Assembly (NCBI RefSeq): GCF_030541005.1
Contig: NZ_JASSVM010000001.1
Span: 806,001-870,000 of the forward strand
DNA length: 64,000 bases
Direction of reading: 5' to 3'
Source: Marinobacter sp. SS5-14b
GTDB taxonomy: Bacteria > Pseudomonadota > Gammaproteobacteria > Pseudomonadales > Oleiphilaceae
In this document: positions 26,899 to 36,823 of the stretch, one piece after another
Position numbering within the stretch: position 1 is the stretch's first letter
How the letters are laid out: every line of letters begins with the position of its first letter
Notes under the pieces: model-generated
Seen by the model: the letters and a program-made list of their open reading frames with translations, nothing else
Databases searched by the model: none
What the model was told of the DNA's origin: nothing
Program-made: the position numbers and the translations under genes

Positions 26899-28282
26899 CG
26901 GTCGGCCCATCGGCGCGCTGCCAGCCGCCGCCAAGCGCCCGGTAAAGATCAACGGCGGCAATCAGGCGGTTGAGGCGTACCTGGCTGAGCTGCTGGCGTA
27001 CATTGAATACGCTGAGCTGGCTTTCGAGCAGGGTCGACAGTTCGTCTGCGCCTTCCCGATAACGTACGTCGGTGAGCCTCAGCGTTTCCTCTGCCTGGCG
27101 GAGAATCCCCTGCAGCCGCTGCTCTTGTTGCTCATAGAGCGCGGCGCGGTCCAGCGCATCGCCCACTTCCTGAAACGCCGTCAGCAGGCTGCCGCGATAA
27201 CTTTCCAGCAACGCAATCCGACGAGACTCGGAAACAGCAATGGCGTTTTTACGCTGGTCGCCGTCAAACAACACCTGGCTGAGCCCAAGCAAACCACTCA
27301 CACTGCGAACCGGGTCGGCCAGGCTTAAAGCGCCATCCGCGGATAGCCGCGCTGCAGCACTCAGCGAAACAGAGGGGAGCAGCGCCGATCTGGCCTGGTC
27401 AACATCCGCACTGGCCGCCACAAGCCTGGCTTCATGAGCGGCCAAATCGGGGCGGCGCACAATCATATCCGCTGGGGTGTCCGGGTTGATCGTCGGTATT
27501 GAAACCTGAGCGATATTCGCCTCAGGTTGCTTGCCTTCAAACGGATAAAGGCCGGTAAGCACTCGCAGTGCCGCTAATCGTTGACGGGCCTGGTATTCCA
27601 GCGGCGGCACAGCACTGCGCAGGCTCAACACCGAGGTTTGCTGGCGCACAAGCTCGGCCCGGCTGGCTGCCCCATTCCGATAACGGGCATCGACCAGTGT
27701 CAGGGTTCGTTCGCCAAGCTCAAGGTTGCTTCGGGCAACCTCAACGCGCTGCTGAAGCTCCAACCACTCAAACCAGGTACTGGCAATGGACGCTACCAGG
27801 GTAATACGAGCAGCCTGGTAATCGAACTCTGTCGCCTGAAAACCGGCCAGTGCGGCACCCTCTGCTGCAGATAGGCGACCCCAAAGATCCAACTCATAGT
27901 CCACAGACAAACCTGCGCTTGTAGACCCGCTGGTCACCCTGTCCTGACCCGGAACCCAGGAGGTCTGCTTGCCGGTGCTGGCAGACGCACCCAGCGAAGG
28001 TAGCAAGGCTGCCCCGGCATTTCGTAGCTGCAAATCCGCCTGAATGACGGATTGCGCCGCAGCCGCAAGGCTTGGGTTCGCCTCAAGCCCCTGGTCAATC
28101 AACCGGTTCAGCTGGGGGTCCTCGAATGATTGCCACCAGAGCCGGTCTACCGCACGACCCTGATCGACAACGATTTGCCATTGAGGGGGTGGCTCAATCG
28201 GCAGGTCAATCGGTTCCGGTGTGAACGTGGCGCAGCCGGTCAAAAGCAGCACGGGAACCAATGCAAACAAACGAAAGGTCAT
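26876..28282 (-). CDS. TolC-like outer-membrane efflux lipoprotein (NodT family)
   Basis: Outer-membrane channel of the NodT/TolC superfamily (468 residues). A lipoprotein signal with lipobox LLTGC is at about residues 11-16. Two repeated OEP domains follow, with landmarks WWQSFEDPQLNRLIDQGL, VDYELDLWGRLSAAEG, and near the C-terminus LTDVRYREGADELSTLLESQ. The start is one of two adjacent ATG codons (28285 or 28282); the second has the better distance to GGAG. It follows macB with a gap of a few bases and completes a tripartite pump with the two genes upstream. Confidence 0.9.
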   Translation of the reverse strand: MTFRLFALVPVLLLTGCATFTPEPIDLPIEPPPQWQIVVDQGRAVDRLWWQSFEDPQLNRLIDQGLEANPSLAAAAQSVIQADLQLRNAGAALLPSLGASASTGKQTSWVPGQDRVTSGSTSAGLSVDYELDLWGRLSAAEGAALAGFQATEFDYQAARITLVASIASTWFEWLELQQRVEVARSNLELGERTLTLVDARYRNGAASRAELVRQQTSVLSLRSAVPPLEYQARQRLAALRVLTGLYPFEGKQPEANIAQVSIPTINPDTPADMIVRRPDLAAHEARLVAASADVDQARSALLPSVSLSAAARLSADGALSLADPVRSVSGLLGLSQVLFDGDQRKNAIAVSESRRIALLESYRGSLLTAFQEVGDALDRAALYEQQEQRLQGILRQAEETLRLTDVRYREGADELSTLLESQLSVFNVRQQLSQVRLNRLIAAVDLYRALGGGWQRADGPTVTAQAAE

Positions 28283-28286
28283 CATG

Positions 28287-30227
28287 TTACTCCGAAGCCA
28301 AGGCATGGACAGGGTCCAGATGGGCCGCTTTGCGGGCTGGCAAAAAACCGAATATCAGTCCAGTGGCGAAGGCACAGCTGAATGCCAGCACCATCGGCGT
28401 AATGGTCATGTATACGGGGGTACCGAACGAAGCAATCAATTGAGTGGCGCCAATGCCCAATACGACGCCAATCAGACCGCCGATGGCAGACACCAGCCAG
28501 GCCTCCGTAAGAAACTGCTGAAGGATGTTCCAAGCACGGGCACCGGTTGCCATGCGGATGCCGATTTCTCGGGTACGCTCGGTTACGCTGACCAGCATGA
28601 TATTCATCACGCCGATCCCCCCTACAAGAAGCGAAATAGCAGCAATAGATCCCAGCAGCCAGGTCAACGTATTCTGGGTTTCAGAAATGGTGTCGATCAA
28701 CGAGGCCATGTTGCGGATGGTGAAGTCTTCAACCCCGCCATGGCGAGCCATCAATGTTTCATGAATAATGGCTTCAACTTCACTCATGCGGTCAATATCA
28801 GCGACTGCGACGGTAATATTTCGTAGGTGGGTCTGGCCGAATATGCGCAGGCTGCCGGTAGTGTAAGGGACAAAAACAACGTCGTCCTGGTCCTGACCCA
28901 TGGGAGAGGCCCCTTTTTCAGCCATAACGCCGATGACCTGGAACAGCACCGCATTGACCATCAGGTGCTTGCCCAAGGGGCTTTCTCCCGGGAACAGAGC
29001 GTCCGCACTGGTCTTCCCCAATACGGCAACGGCGGCGTAATTCGCCTCATCCTGTTGACTGAAGAAGGTTCCTTCGGCCATCGGCCACTGCCGAGCCACC
29101 GGAAACTGGAAAGAGGTGGCGTTTATTTCGGCTTGGTGATCCCGGTTCGAATAGCGCAGAGTCTGGCCCCCGGTTAGTTCAGGTATTGCCGCAAGAACAC
29201 CCTCTATCTCATTGATTGAACGATAATCCTCAGGCACCAAGGTAGTGACCGACCAGCGCCCGCCCCGCTGATCCGGCCCGCCGGGACGAACCAATAGCAG
29301 ATCGCTGCCCATGGTGCTGATGCGGTCAACCACATCTTTCCTGGCCCCCTCGCCGATGGCCAACATTGTGATCACCGACGCAACACCTATGACAATGCCG
29401 AGCAGCGTCAGAGCCGTGCGAAATAAATTGCTGCGCAACGAACGCAAGGCGCTTTTCAAAGCCTCCTGCCAGTCACTCCACAAGGCTGCATTGTGGTTAT
29501 TTTGTACCCGCGGAAAGACCTGCGTTGCAGCACGATCAACGCCTGTGTCTTTGACAATTTCGCCGTCGGCAATATGAATCTGCCGCCGAGCCACATCTGC
29601 AACATCCTGGTCGTGAGTGATCAGCACCACCGTGTGGCCTTTGTCCGAGAGTTCGGTCAGTAAACGGATGACTTCCCGGCTGCTTTTGCTGTCGAGAGCT
29701 CCCGTCGGCTCGTCCGCGAAAATGACCTGACCACCATTCATGAGCGCCCGGGCAATCGATACCCGCTGCTGCTGCCCACCGGATAGCTGAGTCGGCCGGT
29801 GTGTCAGCCGATCGCCCAGGCCGAGCTCTGTCAGTAGCTGGTTGGCGCGTGTCCGCCGACGGGCCTGGGCCATTCCGGCATAGATGGCTGGGATTTCAAC
29901 GTTTTCCTGCGCCGTCATACCTGGCAACAGGTTGTAACTCTGGAAGACAAACCCGAAAGCCTCCCGGCGTAAAAGCGCCAACTCGTCACGACTCAGGGCA
30001 GAGACGTCTCTGCCATCAAACCAGTACTGACCCGCCGTCGCCTGATCCAGGCAGCCAAGGATGTTCATCAGTGTTGATTTACCAGACCCGGACGGACCCA
30101 TGATGGCGACGAATTCTCCCGGATAGATCTCCAGGTCGATGCCTTTCAGAACCGGCACCGCCAGCTCCCCTTCCCCGAATGAACGGGTAATGCCCCGCAG
30201 GTCAATCAACGGAGTGGGTTGCGTCAT
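28287..30227 (-). CDS. macB: MacB-type ABC efflux pump, ATPase-permease
   Basis: Inner-membrane ABC protein (646 residues) of the macrolide/lipoprotein type VII exporter family. The N-terminal ATPase has Walker [11 protein letters not shown] near residue 44, signature LSGGQQQR and Walker [14 protein letters not shown] membrane helix at about residue 270 precedes the large periplasmic MacB domain, and three more membrane helices end the protein (the [19 protein letters not shown] motif is typical of FtsX-like permeases). It overlaps macA by four bases. The substrate could be macrolides, toxins, siderophores or peptides; the sequence does not say. Confidence 0.92.
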   Translation of the reverse strand: MTQPTPLIDLRGITRSFGEGELAVPVLKGIDLEIYPGEFVAIMGPSGSGKSTLMNILGCLDQATAGQYWFDGRDVSALSRDELALLRREAFGFVFQSYNLLPGMTAQENVEIPAIYAGMAQARRRTRANQLLTELGLGDRLTHRPTQLSGGQQQRVSIARALMNGGQVIFADEPTGALDSKSSREVIRLLTELSDKGHTVVLITHDQDVADVARRQIHIADGEIVKDTGVDRAATQVFPRVQNNHNAALWSDWQEALKSALRSLRSNLFRTALTLLGIVIGVASVITMLAIGEGARKDVVDRISTMGSDLLLVRPGGPDQRGGRWSVTTLVPEDYRSINEIEGVLAAIPELTGGQTLRYSNRDHQAEINATSFQFPVARQWPMAEGTFFSQQDEANYAAVAVLGKTSADALFPGESPLGKHLMVNAVLFQVIGVMAEKGASPMGQDQDDVVFVPYTTGSLRIFGQTHLRNITVAVADIDRMSEVEAIIHETLMARHGGVEDFTIRNMASLIDTISETQNTLTWLLGSIAAISLLVGGIGVMNIMLVSVTERTREIGIRMATGARAWNILQQFLTEAWLVSAIGGLIGVVLGIGATQLIASFGTPVYMTITPMVLAFSCAFATGLIFGFLPARKAAHLDPVHALASE

Positions 30228-31372
30228 CTCAACATGCCCCTGAAATTGGGACTGCTGCTGCCAGCACGTGGGTTCCGCGGAACGAGAACCACCTCGTCAC
30301 CCTCTTCAAGCCCGGCAAGCACTTCAGAATGAACGCGGTCGCTTACCCCGGTCTGTACGTCTCGTGCCTCAGGCTGGCCCGACGCATTCAGAACCTGAAC
30401 CTTACCGCCCTGAACGGTTGATACCGGTACCCTGAGGACACCGAGCGCCTCGTGCTGAACGAAAAACACCTGAGCTGTCATATTGGGCAACAAACTGCCA
30501 CGTTCGTTGTTGACCTCAAACAGTGCGTTATAAAGCACCACATTGTTGGTCACCTCTGGCGTAGGCTCAATGTAATCCAGCTCGCCAAAGAGCTTCTTGT
30601 CCGGGTCACCCAGGGTTGTGAAATACACCTTCATTCCCGGCTCAAGCTTGCTGATGTCAGCCTCTGAGACCTGTGCACGAACCCTCATCGTGGCGAGATC
30701 CGCGATGCGCATAAGGAGGGGCGCGGTCTGGCTGGCGTTCAAAGTCTGGCCTTCGCGAGCCTCGATCGACACAACGGTTCCGTTCATCGGTGCATAAATA
30801 CGGGCATAGCTGAGGTTTGCTTCCTCTGCCCGCAAGGTTGATGAGGTTTGCTCAATCTGAGCCTCAAGCATGGCCAGCTGAGCTTTGGCGGAGGCGAGTG
30901 AGGCTTCGGCCATTTGCAGAGCCTCCCGCGTGGTGGCGTCTTCGCCAAACAGATTCTGCTGGCGCTGAAACTGAATGCCTGCGAGTTTCAGCTGGGCTTT
31001 ACGGTCGTCGATTTGAGCTTGCTGGTTTTTAAGCTGAGCACGGGTTGCATCGACCTTTGCCATATAAACGGTAGGGTCAATTTCCACCAGAAGCTGCCCC
31101 TCCGCTACGGCCTGTCCAACGCGCACATGGATGATATCGACCTGGCCGGAAACCTGAGCACCCACATCCACATAGTTACTGGGCTCCAACACTCCGGTAG
31201 CGCTGACCAGTTGCTGAATGTCGCCACGGGTCACCTCCACGGTATTGAGTGGGGCCGCCGCTTTGTTTGCGTTTTCGAAGTACCACCAGCCACTCGTGGC
31301 GACCAGCACCACGAACAGAATACCGGCTGGCCATTTTGGCCATCGCCGCAGGGGGTGGTTTGTTGATGCCAT
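30224..31372 (-). CDS. macA: MacA-type periplasmic adaptor
   Basis: Membrane fusion protein (382 residues) linking the MacB-type ABC pump to the outer-membrane channel. One N-terminal membrane helix ([19 protein letters not shown]), then the lipoyl-like half ([20 protein letters not shown]), a long coiled-coil hairpin (residues about 95-190, [15 protein letters not shown] and nearby), the second lipoyl half and the beta-barrel domain ([32 protein letters not shown]). I start at the ATG at 31372, preceded by GGAGAG; an earlier codon at 31423 would add a leader unlike the family. First gene of the operon. Confidence 0.9.
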   Translation of the reverse strand: MASTNHPLRRWPKWPAGILFVVLVATSGWWYFENANKAAAPLNTVEVTRGDIQQLVSATGVLEPSNYVDVGAQVSGQVDIIHVRVGQAVAEGQLLVEIDPTVYMAKVDATRAQLKNQQAQIDDRKAQLKLAGIQFQRQQNLFGEDATTREALQMAEASLASAKAQLAMLEAQIEQTSSTLRAEEANLSYARIYAPMNGTVVSIEAREGQTLNASQTAPLLMRIADLATMRVRAQVSEADISKLEPGMKVYFTTLGDPDKKLFGELDYIEPTPEVTNNVVLYNALFEVNNERGSLLPNMTAQVFFVQHEALGVLRVPVSTVQGGKVQVLNASGQPEARDVQTGVSDRVHSEVLAGLEEGDEVVLVPRNPRAGSSSPNFRGMLR

Positions 31373-31725
31373 TGAGTAGCTCTCCGGGTGCCCAGTCGAG
31401 CCGAAACGATAAATAAGAAGCAAACTAAAAAGAAGTACAACCAGGGCGTTTTGCGAAACCTTTACAAAGGCTGGCTATCGCTATTGCCGGCCCTCGGTTA
31501 GTGCTTACAAAAAATCGCTTTGCATTCCCGAACGGGAGGAGTAAAGTGGCGGTCGTTGGAAAGATTTAGCAATGCATTCATCAATAAGACCGATACCTGT
31601 TGTTTTCAGTAGTGCATCGTCCTGTTTTTGATCACGCAAGTTTTTTGTTTCCGCACACCCGCTGATCTGTCATCACCAAGATGCTCAGACGGCACATTAA
31701 AATGATTGAGTTCAGGATTATATCT
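31373..31725. promoter_or_regulatory. Divergent intergenic region: macA promoter and csp leader
   Basis: About 350 bases without a gene between divergent macA and the cold-shock gene. Cold-shock genes commonly carry a long 5' untranslated leader that folds differently at low temperature, and the A/T-rich stretches around 31600-31720 are consistent with one, but no cold box could be identified with confidence. An AGGA lies 11 bases before the csp start. No small gene was found. Confidence 0.35.
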
Positions 31726-31932
31726 ATGTCAACTGTTACCGGTACTGTTAAGTTTTTCAACGAATCCAAAGGTTTTGGCTTTATTACTCGCGAAAGCGGC
31801 CCGGACGTTTTTGTTCACTACAGCGCCATCCAGGGCGGCGGCTTCAAGACTCTGGCAGAAGGCCAGCAGGTTGAGTTCACCGTTACTCAGGGCCAGAAAG
31901 GTCCTCAGGCGGAAAACGTAGTTGGTCTGTAA
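31726..31932 (+). CDS. Cold-shock domain protein (CspA family)
   Basis: Single cold-shock domain of 68 residues that binds single-stranded RNA or DNA. Both nucleic-acid-binding motifs are present: RNP1 KGFGFITRE (residues 15-23) and RNP2 VFVHYSAI (residues 29-36). It starts at the ATG at 31726; codons upstream in frame belong to the leader. It is monocistronic, ended by a perfect hairpin terminator 22 bases past the stop. Whether it is cold-induced cannot be read from the protein. Confidence 0.95.
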   Translation: MSTVTGTVKFFNESKGFGFITRESGPDVFVHYSAIQGGGFKTLAEGQQVEFTVTQGQKGPQAENVVGL

Positions 31933-31953
31933 ATAACAGCCCAAACGCGTTAT

Positions 31954-31979
31954 AAAAAGGCAGCTTCGGCTGCCTTTTT
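31954..31979 (+). terminator. Rho-independent terminator of the cold-shock gene
   Basis: Perfect 11-base stem, AAAAAGGCAGC (31954-31964) and GCTGCCTTTTT (31969-31979), closed by a TTCG tetraloop. The arrangement of A on one side and T on the other makes it potentially bidirectional. Confidence 0.95.
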
Positions 31980-32133
31980 GCGTTTCTGACCATAACTTTT
32001 CTAGTACTTCCCCGCACAACGCCAGCCAACTGAAGATACTCACCCAAAGCCCTGCCCCGCTACTGCAAGCCAGCCCGGAGTTTAGTAAGCTCTGCATGAA
32101 CTAACCGCCAGCAGCAGAGGATTCTGACGACTC

Positions 32134-33162
32134 ATGCTTATTCACGACGTATTAGGTATTGAAGCACCTATCATTCAGGCGCCGATGGCCGGCATACAAG
32201 GCAGCGCAATGGCAATTGCCGTCTCGAACGCTGGCGGGTTAGGCTCGCTGCCCTGCGCCATGCTGAGCCCGGACGAGCTTCGCTCCGAACTTTCTGCAAT
32301 CAAGTCGGGCACCCACAAACCCGTCAATCTCAATTTCTTTGCCCACACCCCACCAACCCCGAACCCGCAGCGCGAGCAAGCGTGGCAGCAATCGCTTGCG
32401 CCATACTATCGGGAGTTTGACATTGACCCTGCCAGCATCGCTACCGGTGCCGGCAGAACACCGTTTAATGCTGAAACCGCTGCCTTGGTTGAAGAGTTCA
32501 GGCCAGCGGTGGTTAGCTTTCATTTCGGTCTGCCGGAAGCCCCCTTGCTGAACCGAGTTAAAGCCACGGGCGCAAAAGTACTTTCCACCGCGACCACGCT
32601 AGAGGAAGCATTGTGGCTTCAGCAACACGGTGCCGATGGGGTGATTGCTCAGGGGCTTGAAGCTGGTGGGCACCGGGGGCACTTCCTCAGCACCGATCTA
32701 TCGAAACAGATGGGCACCTTCGCGCTGGTACCCCAAATGGTCAAAGCATTGTACATTCCTGTGATTGCCGCAGGTGGGATTGCCGACGCCAGGGGTGTGA
32801 TGGCTGCGTTAGATCTGGGCGCCGCCGGTGTGCAGATCGGAACCGCGTTTATGCTTTGCCCTGAAGCCAACACCAGGCCCGTTCACCGGGATGCACTGAA
32901 GGTCGGCGCCGCACACACTGTCATCACTAATCTGTTCTCCGGCGGTGCCGCGCGAGGCATTATGAACCGTATCATCCGGGAACTTGGCCCGATGTCGGCG
33001 TCCGCTCCCGAGTTCCCGTTAGCGTCTTCCGCCCTGGCTCCGCTGCGAGCAGCTGCAGAAGCAAAAGGCCTGGGCGATTTCAGCCCACTTTGGTCAGGCC
33101 AGAACGCTTCAGGATGCCAGGAAATAGAGGCGGCAACATTGCTGAAATCGCTTTATAAGTAA
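32134..33162 (+). CDS. Nitronate monooxygenase (2-nitropropane dioxygenase family)
   Basis: FMN-dependent TIM-barrel enzyme (342 residues) that oxidises alkyl nitronates such as propionate-3-nitronate. Landmarks of the family are APIIQAPMAGIQGSAMAIAV at the N-terminus, the GADGVIAQGLEAGGHRGHF active-site segment with the likely catalytic His, IPVIAAGGIADARGVMAAL and GAAGVQIGTAFMLCPEA in the phosphate-binding region. Monocistronic; its stop abuts the stop of the convergent diguanylate cyclase gene. Physiological substrate not determined. Confidence 0.88.
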   Translation: MLIHDVLGIEAPIIQAPMAGIQGSAMAIAVSNAGGLGSLPCAMLSPDELRSELSAIKSGTHKPVNLNFFAHTPPTPNPQREQAWQQSLAPYYREFDIDPASIATGAGRTPFNAETAALVEEFRPAVVSFHFGLPEAPLLNRVKATGAKVLSTATTLEEALWLQQHGADGVIAQGLEAGGHRGHFLSTDLSKQMGTFALVPQMVKALYIPVIAAGGIADARGVMAALDLGAAGVQIGTAFMLCPEANTRPVHRDALKVGAAHTVITNLFSGGAARGIMNRIIRELGPMSASAPEFPLASSALAPLRAAAEAKGLGDFSPLWSGQNASGCQEIEAATLLKSLYK

Positions 33163-33163
33163 T

Positions 33164-34438
33164 TCAACCGGTCCTGCTCTTCTTCACTCGATACATCGCG
33201 CCATCCGCATAACGAATCAAGGTATCAACATCACTGCCGTGCTCCGGGTACACGGCGACGCCAATACTCGGGACCAGGTTCAGCGTTGCAGCAGACAACA
33301 CACAGGGTTCACGTAAGGAGGTGGCTATTTTTTCCACAATACCAGCCACGTCATCCTCGTGATTAAGCCCATCCAACAGCACGATGAACTCATCGCCACC
33401 CAGCCTGCCTACCGTGTCCGATGCCCTCACAGACTGAACCAGACGGCGGGCAATGAGTTCCAGAACGTCGTCGCCAGCACCATGACCGTAGGTATCGTTA
33501 ACCTCTTTGAATTTGTCGACATCCAGGTAAAGGATCGCGAGATAGCTCTTTTCCCGGGCCGCCCTTGCCAGCGCAGTTTCAATCCGGTCCATCACCAGGT
33601 GGCGGTTTGGCAAGCCAGTCAACTGGTCATGACGGGCCATATACTCCAGCTGTGAGTGCATTTGTTTACGGGCAACAGCAGCTGCAACCTGCTCACCAAC
33701 GAATTCGAGCAAATCTCCATCGCGGTCACTGAAGTGGCTGGATCCGGCATGTCTTTGCACCAGAAGCGCTCCGGAAACACCCTCCGGTGTTAGCAGCGGA
33801 ACACCCAAGCAATCGGGTTGCACCAACTCCAGCCGGGCGGACCGAGCCACCCGCTCACACAGCGCAGTGGCATCGGAGGCAAAGGCAAAGCTTTCGTTTT
33901 CCAATCGGTCAGCGTTATAGAGAACCGTCATTGCACCGCTGGTGGCGTCTTTCAAGGCGACGACAAAGGCCGGCGCGACTAACAACTCATCAACCACACC
34001 GTGAATACGCCGTAGCATAGCCTGTAAACTGGTAGCGCTGTTCGCGGCTTCTGAAATGGCATACATCGCGGATTGCATGGCCTCTGCCTGTTTTCGGATA
34101 GTTACGTCTCGTGCTACTGCCACACGAACCTGTTTATCATCCGACCAGCGGGCAGACCACATGATATGAACCACAGAGCCGTTCTTGTGAAGGTAGCGGT
34201 TTTCGAAATGAGGCTTCAGTTCACCCTGTACAATTTCCATTATCGCTGCGCGTGTTTTCTGTTGGTCCTCTGGGTGGACAAAACCCAGAATAGGCTGACC
34301 AACCATGTCCTGCGGCCGATAACCAAAAACCCGCTCACTGGCCGCGCTGACATATAAAACCTGGCCCTCACGATCGACCACACAAACGGCATCCAGCAAC
34401 AGATCTATAAAACTCTCTGGAGGGATAAGTGAATTCAT
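33164..34438 (-). CDS. PAS-GAF-GGDEF diguanylate cyclase
   Basis: Predicted diguanylate cyclase (424 residues) producing c-di-GMP. A PAS domain occupies about residues 5-120 (AVCVVDREGQVLYVSAASE, then the PAC-like RYLHKNGSVVHIMW), a GAF-like domain about 125-255, and a C-terminal GGDEF domain carries the intact catalytic motif in GRLGGDEFIVLLDG. The inhibitory RxxD site lies five residues before it (RASD), so product inhibition is expected. No membrane segment, so it senses in the cytoplasm. Monocistronic, divergent from the RIO kinase. Confidence 0.92.
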   Translation of the reverse strand: MNSLIPPESFIDLLLDAVCVVDREGQVLYVSAASERVFGYRPQDMVGQPILGFVHPEDQQKTRAAIMEIVQGELKPHFENRYLHKNGSVVHIMWSARWSDDKQVRVAVARDVTIRKQAEAMQSAMYAISEAANSATSLQAMLRRIHGVVDELLVAPAFVVALKDATSGAMTVLYNADRLENESFAFASDATALCERVARSARLELVQPDCLGVPLLTPEGVSGALLVQRHAGSSHFSDRDGDLLEFVGEQVAAAVARKQMHSQLEYMARHDQLTGLPNRHLVMDRIETALARAAREKSYLAILYLDVDKFKEVNDTYGHGAGDDVLELIARRLVQSVRASDTVGRLGGDEFIVLLDGLNHEDDVAGIVEKIATSLREPCVLSAATLNLVPSIGVAVYPEHGSDVDTLIRYADGAMYRVKKSRTG

Positions 34439-34586
34439 GGCCAGTAGGCTACCTCGAATTGGCGCAATGAAACTTCGCTGCTCTGCCCATGCATCAGCGT
34501 TCTCGCATCAATATAGGGTAGTATACGCTCAGACATGCCGGCTAATATGATTTGCCGGCCAGACGAACCAGGCAACCGAACGTTAT

Positions 34587-35447
34587 ATGAAGATTCCAAA
34601 ACGATTACAGCCCCTTGTCGACGACGGCATGGTGGACGAAGTGTTGTATCAGTTGATGAGCGGCAAGGAAGCTCAGGTGTTCGTTGTACGCTGTGGTGAA
34701 AGCGTGCGCTGTGCCAAGGTCTACAAAGAAGCCAAGAATCGCAGCTTCAAGCAGGCGGTGCAATATCAGGAAGGCCGCAAAGTTCGCAACACACGGCGTG
34801 CTCGTGCCATGAGCAAGAAAACCCGTTACGGCCAAAAAGAACAGGAAGATGCCTGACTGAACGCTGAGGTAGATGCCCTTTACCGTCTGGCGCGGGCCGG
34901 TGTACGAGTACCGGAGCCCTTCGGGTTCGTGGACGGCGTTCTGTTAATGGAGATGATCGCCGATGAAGAAGGCAAAGCCGCACCAAGGCTCGACGATGTC
35001 ACACTGACACCGGAGCAGGCACGGGCCTATTATGGCAAAGTTATTGCGGATGTGGTGCTGATGCTTACGGCGGGGCTGATCCACGGTGACCTTTCAGAAT
35101 TCAATGTGCTGGTCGATGCCAGCGGCCCTGTGATCATCGACCTGCCCCAGGCAGTCAATGCGGCCGGTAACAACAGCGCCGAACAAATGCTCGAACGGGA
35201 CGTTGACAACATGCGTCGCTATTTCGGCCGTTTCGCTCCAGACCTTCTGACCACTGACTATGGCAAGGAAATCTGGGCGCTCTACGAATCCGGCGACCTG
35301 CACCCCGACAGCAAGCTCACCGGCTGCTTCGAGCACGACACCGAAAGTGCCGATGTTAACGAACTGATGGAAGTCATCGAGGCCGCAAAAGAAGAAGAGC
35401 GGGAGCGTCAAGAGCGCCTGCGGGATGCCGAAGAGGACGACGACTAA
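34587..35447 (+). pseudogene. RIO-type serine protein kinase interrupted by an in-frame UGA
   Basis: One reading frame encodes a RIO-family kinase of about 285 residues, broken by TGA at 34854-34856. Before it: KIPKRLQPLVDDGMVDEVL, SGKEAQVFVVRCGESV and the ATP-site Lys in CAKVYKEAK. After it, in the same frame and with no further stops: NAEVDALYRLARAGVRVPEP, MEMI, the catalytic loop LIHGDLSEFNVL and the metal-binding IIDLPQAVNAAGNN. Bacterial relatives, as I recall them, carry Trp at the interrupted position (QEEAWQNAEV), so the change is one base, TGG to TGA. It may be a recent nonsense mutation, a sequencing error or a readthrough codon; the downstream part would otherwise lack the N-lobe. 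The C-terminal tail is highly charged. Confidence 0.85.
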
Positions 35448-35580
35448 CACCCAGGCGCCCTTCGCAGCACTTTCCTAAGCCCTTTCGCTCATTGCGGCTG
35501 AGGAACGGCTTATATTAGGCTTCAGGGTTCATCGACCACTGCTTCGCATGCTCAGTTTTGCGATCCGGATAAGGCAGAAC

Positions 35581-36291
35581 ATGTTTCTAGACCGTTTTCA
35601 CTCCACCCAAGACGGGCGCGTATTGATTACTGCGCCCCAGGCCAGCCTTTTTGCAAAGGAAGTGGCCGGGGATTTCAATCCGATCCACGACCCAGACGCA
35701 CGTCGATTCTGTGTTCCCGGCGACCTGCTCTTTGCCTTGGTCCTGTCACGTTTCGGGTTATCCAGCAACATGACGTTCAGATTCCGAAACCTGCTCGGAG
35801 CAGAAGTACCGTTGGAGTTTCGCGAAACCGAAAACGGCACGGTAGAAGTCTGCGATGAATCGGGAAAAGTGTATCTGGAAGTCAGCCGGAGCGGGGAGCG
35901 GACCACAGACGAGAAGACAATAGTCGACTTTACCCGCTGTTACGTTTCAGCCTCCGGTAAGAACTTTCCCCACACACTCAAGCCATTAATGGAGTCCCGC
36001 GGTGTTATGTTCAACCCGGACCGCCCGATGGTGATGTACGAAAGCATGAGCCTGGAGCTGAGCAACCTGGAGAACCCCCAGCCCGAGCTTGAACTGAACA
36101 AGGCCGATCTAGAAGTGGCCGGCAAGCGCGGGAACGTTACGCTCGATTATCAACTGATGTCTGCCGGCCAGATTGTAGGAGAAGTCGCCAAGCGGCTGGT
36201 GCTGGGAAGCCTGCGCGAATACTGTCCGGACACAATGGCAAGCATCATCGAGGAATTCTATCGGCTCAAAGCCAAGGGCACGGGTGCCTGA
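35581..36291 (+). CDS. DUF3581 family protein
   Basis: Cytoplasmic protein of 236 residues belonging, as far as I can recognise, to the DUF3581 family of gammaproteobacteria. The diagnostic stretch is FAKEVAGDFNPIHDPDARRF followed by CVPGDLLFALVLSRFGLS, which resembles the hot-dog fold of MaoC-type hydratases, and a second half with RGNVTLDYQLMSAGQIVGEV. No enzyme activity has been assigned. The start at 35581 is the ATG directly before the conserved MFLDRF; an upstream ATG at 35548 is less likely. A peroxiredoxin and RsuA follow closely on the same strand and may be co-transcribed. Confidence 0.72.
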   Translation: MFLDRFHSTQDGRVLITAPQASLFAKEVAGDFNPIHDPDARRFCVPGDLLFALVLSRFGLSSNMTFRFRNLLGAEVPLEFRETENGTVEVCDESGKVYLEVSRSGERTTDEKTIVDFTRCYVSASGKNFPHTLKPLMESRGVMFNPDRPMVMYESMSLELSNLENPQPELELNKADLEVAGKRGNVTLDYQLMSAGQIVGEVAKRLVLGSLREYCPDTMASIIEEFYRLKAKGTGA

Positions 36292-36313
36292 AGCACAAGG
36301 GAGACTCACAAGA

Positions 36314-36790
36314 ATGGCGATTCAGACAGGCGATAAAATACCGGCGATCGAACTGCAAGTCATGGGCGAAAACGGCCCTGAAAGAGTGAATACGGGTGAC
36401 CTGTTCGCCGGCAAAAAGGTGGTTCTTTTTGCTGTTCCCGGCGCTTTCACACCGGGCTGTTCCAAAACCCACCTGCCCGGCTTTGTGGTTCATGCTGACG
36501 AGATCAAACGCAAGGGCGTCGACAGTATCATCTGCACCTCGGTCAACGACGTCTTTGTGATGGATGCCTGGGGAAAGTCGCAGAACGCTGAAGAAATCAT
36601 CATGCTGGCGGATGGTCTTGGCGAATTTGCCAAAGCATTGGAGCTCACTCAGGATCGAACGGCGGCTCAGCTCGGCATCCGCAGCCAACGCTATGCCATG
36701 ATCGTCAATGACGGCACCGTGGAGCTGCTGAACATTGACACCCAGGGTATCGACAAAAGCAGTGCTGAGACCATTCTTAACGCGCTCTGA
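36314..36790 (+). CDS. Peroxiredoxin (Prx5-like)
   Basis: Thiol peroxidase of the Prx5/AhpE-like branch (158 residues) that reduces hydrogen peroxide and organic hydroperoxides. The peroxidatic Cys is in VPGAFTPGCSKTHLPGF near residue 50, with the Thr of the active site three residues before the Cys region; a second Cys in SIICTSVND near residue 75 may act as resolver. The family-typical DAWGKSQNAEEIIMLADG follows. The ATG at 36314 is chosen because family members start with a short segment before GDKIP; the frame is open back to 36284. Confidence 0.92.
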   Translation: MAIQTGDKIPAIELQVMGENGPERVNTGDLFAGKKVVLFAVPGAFTPGCSKTHLPGFVVHADEIKRKGVDSIICTSVNDVFVMDAWGKSQNAEEIIMLADGLGEFAKALELTQDRTAAQLGIRSQRYAMIVNDGTVELLNIDTQGIDKSSAETILNAL

Positions 36791-36823
36791 ACAACGCGGG
36801 CTCGACAGAGAACGTTTTCAGCA

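Noticed and set aside
26822..27328. 168-codon plus-strand frame antisense to the TolC-like gene
   Set aside because: No domain and begins inside the RES gene; the minus-strand lipoprotein is much better supported.
34854..34856. UGA as selenocysteine codon in the RIO kinase
   Set aside because: The expected residue is Trp, not Cys or Ser, and the position is not a redox site; nonsense or readthrough fits better.
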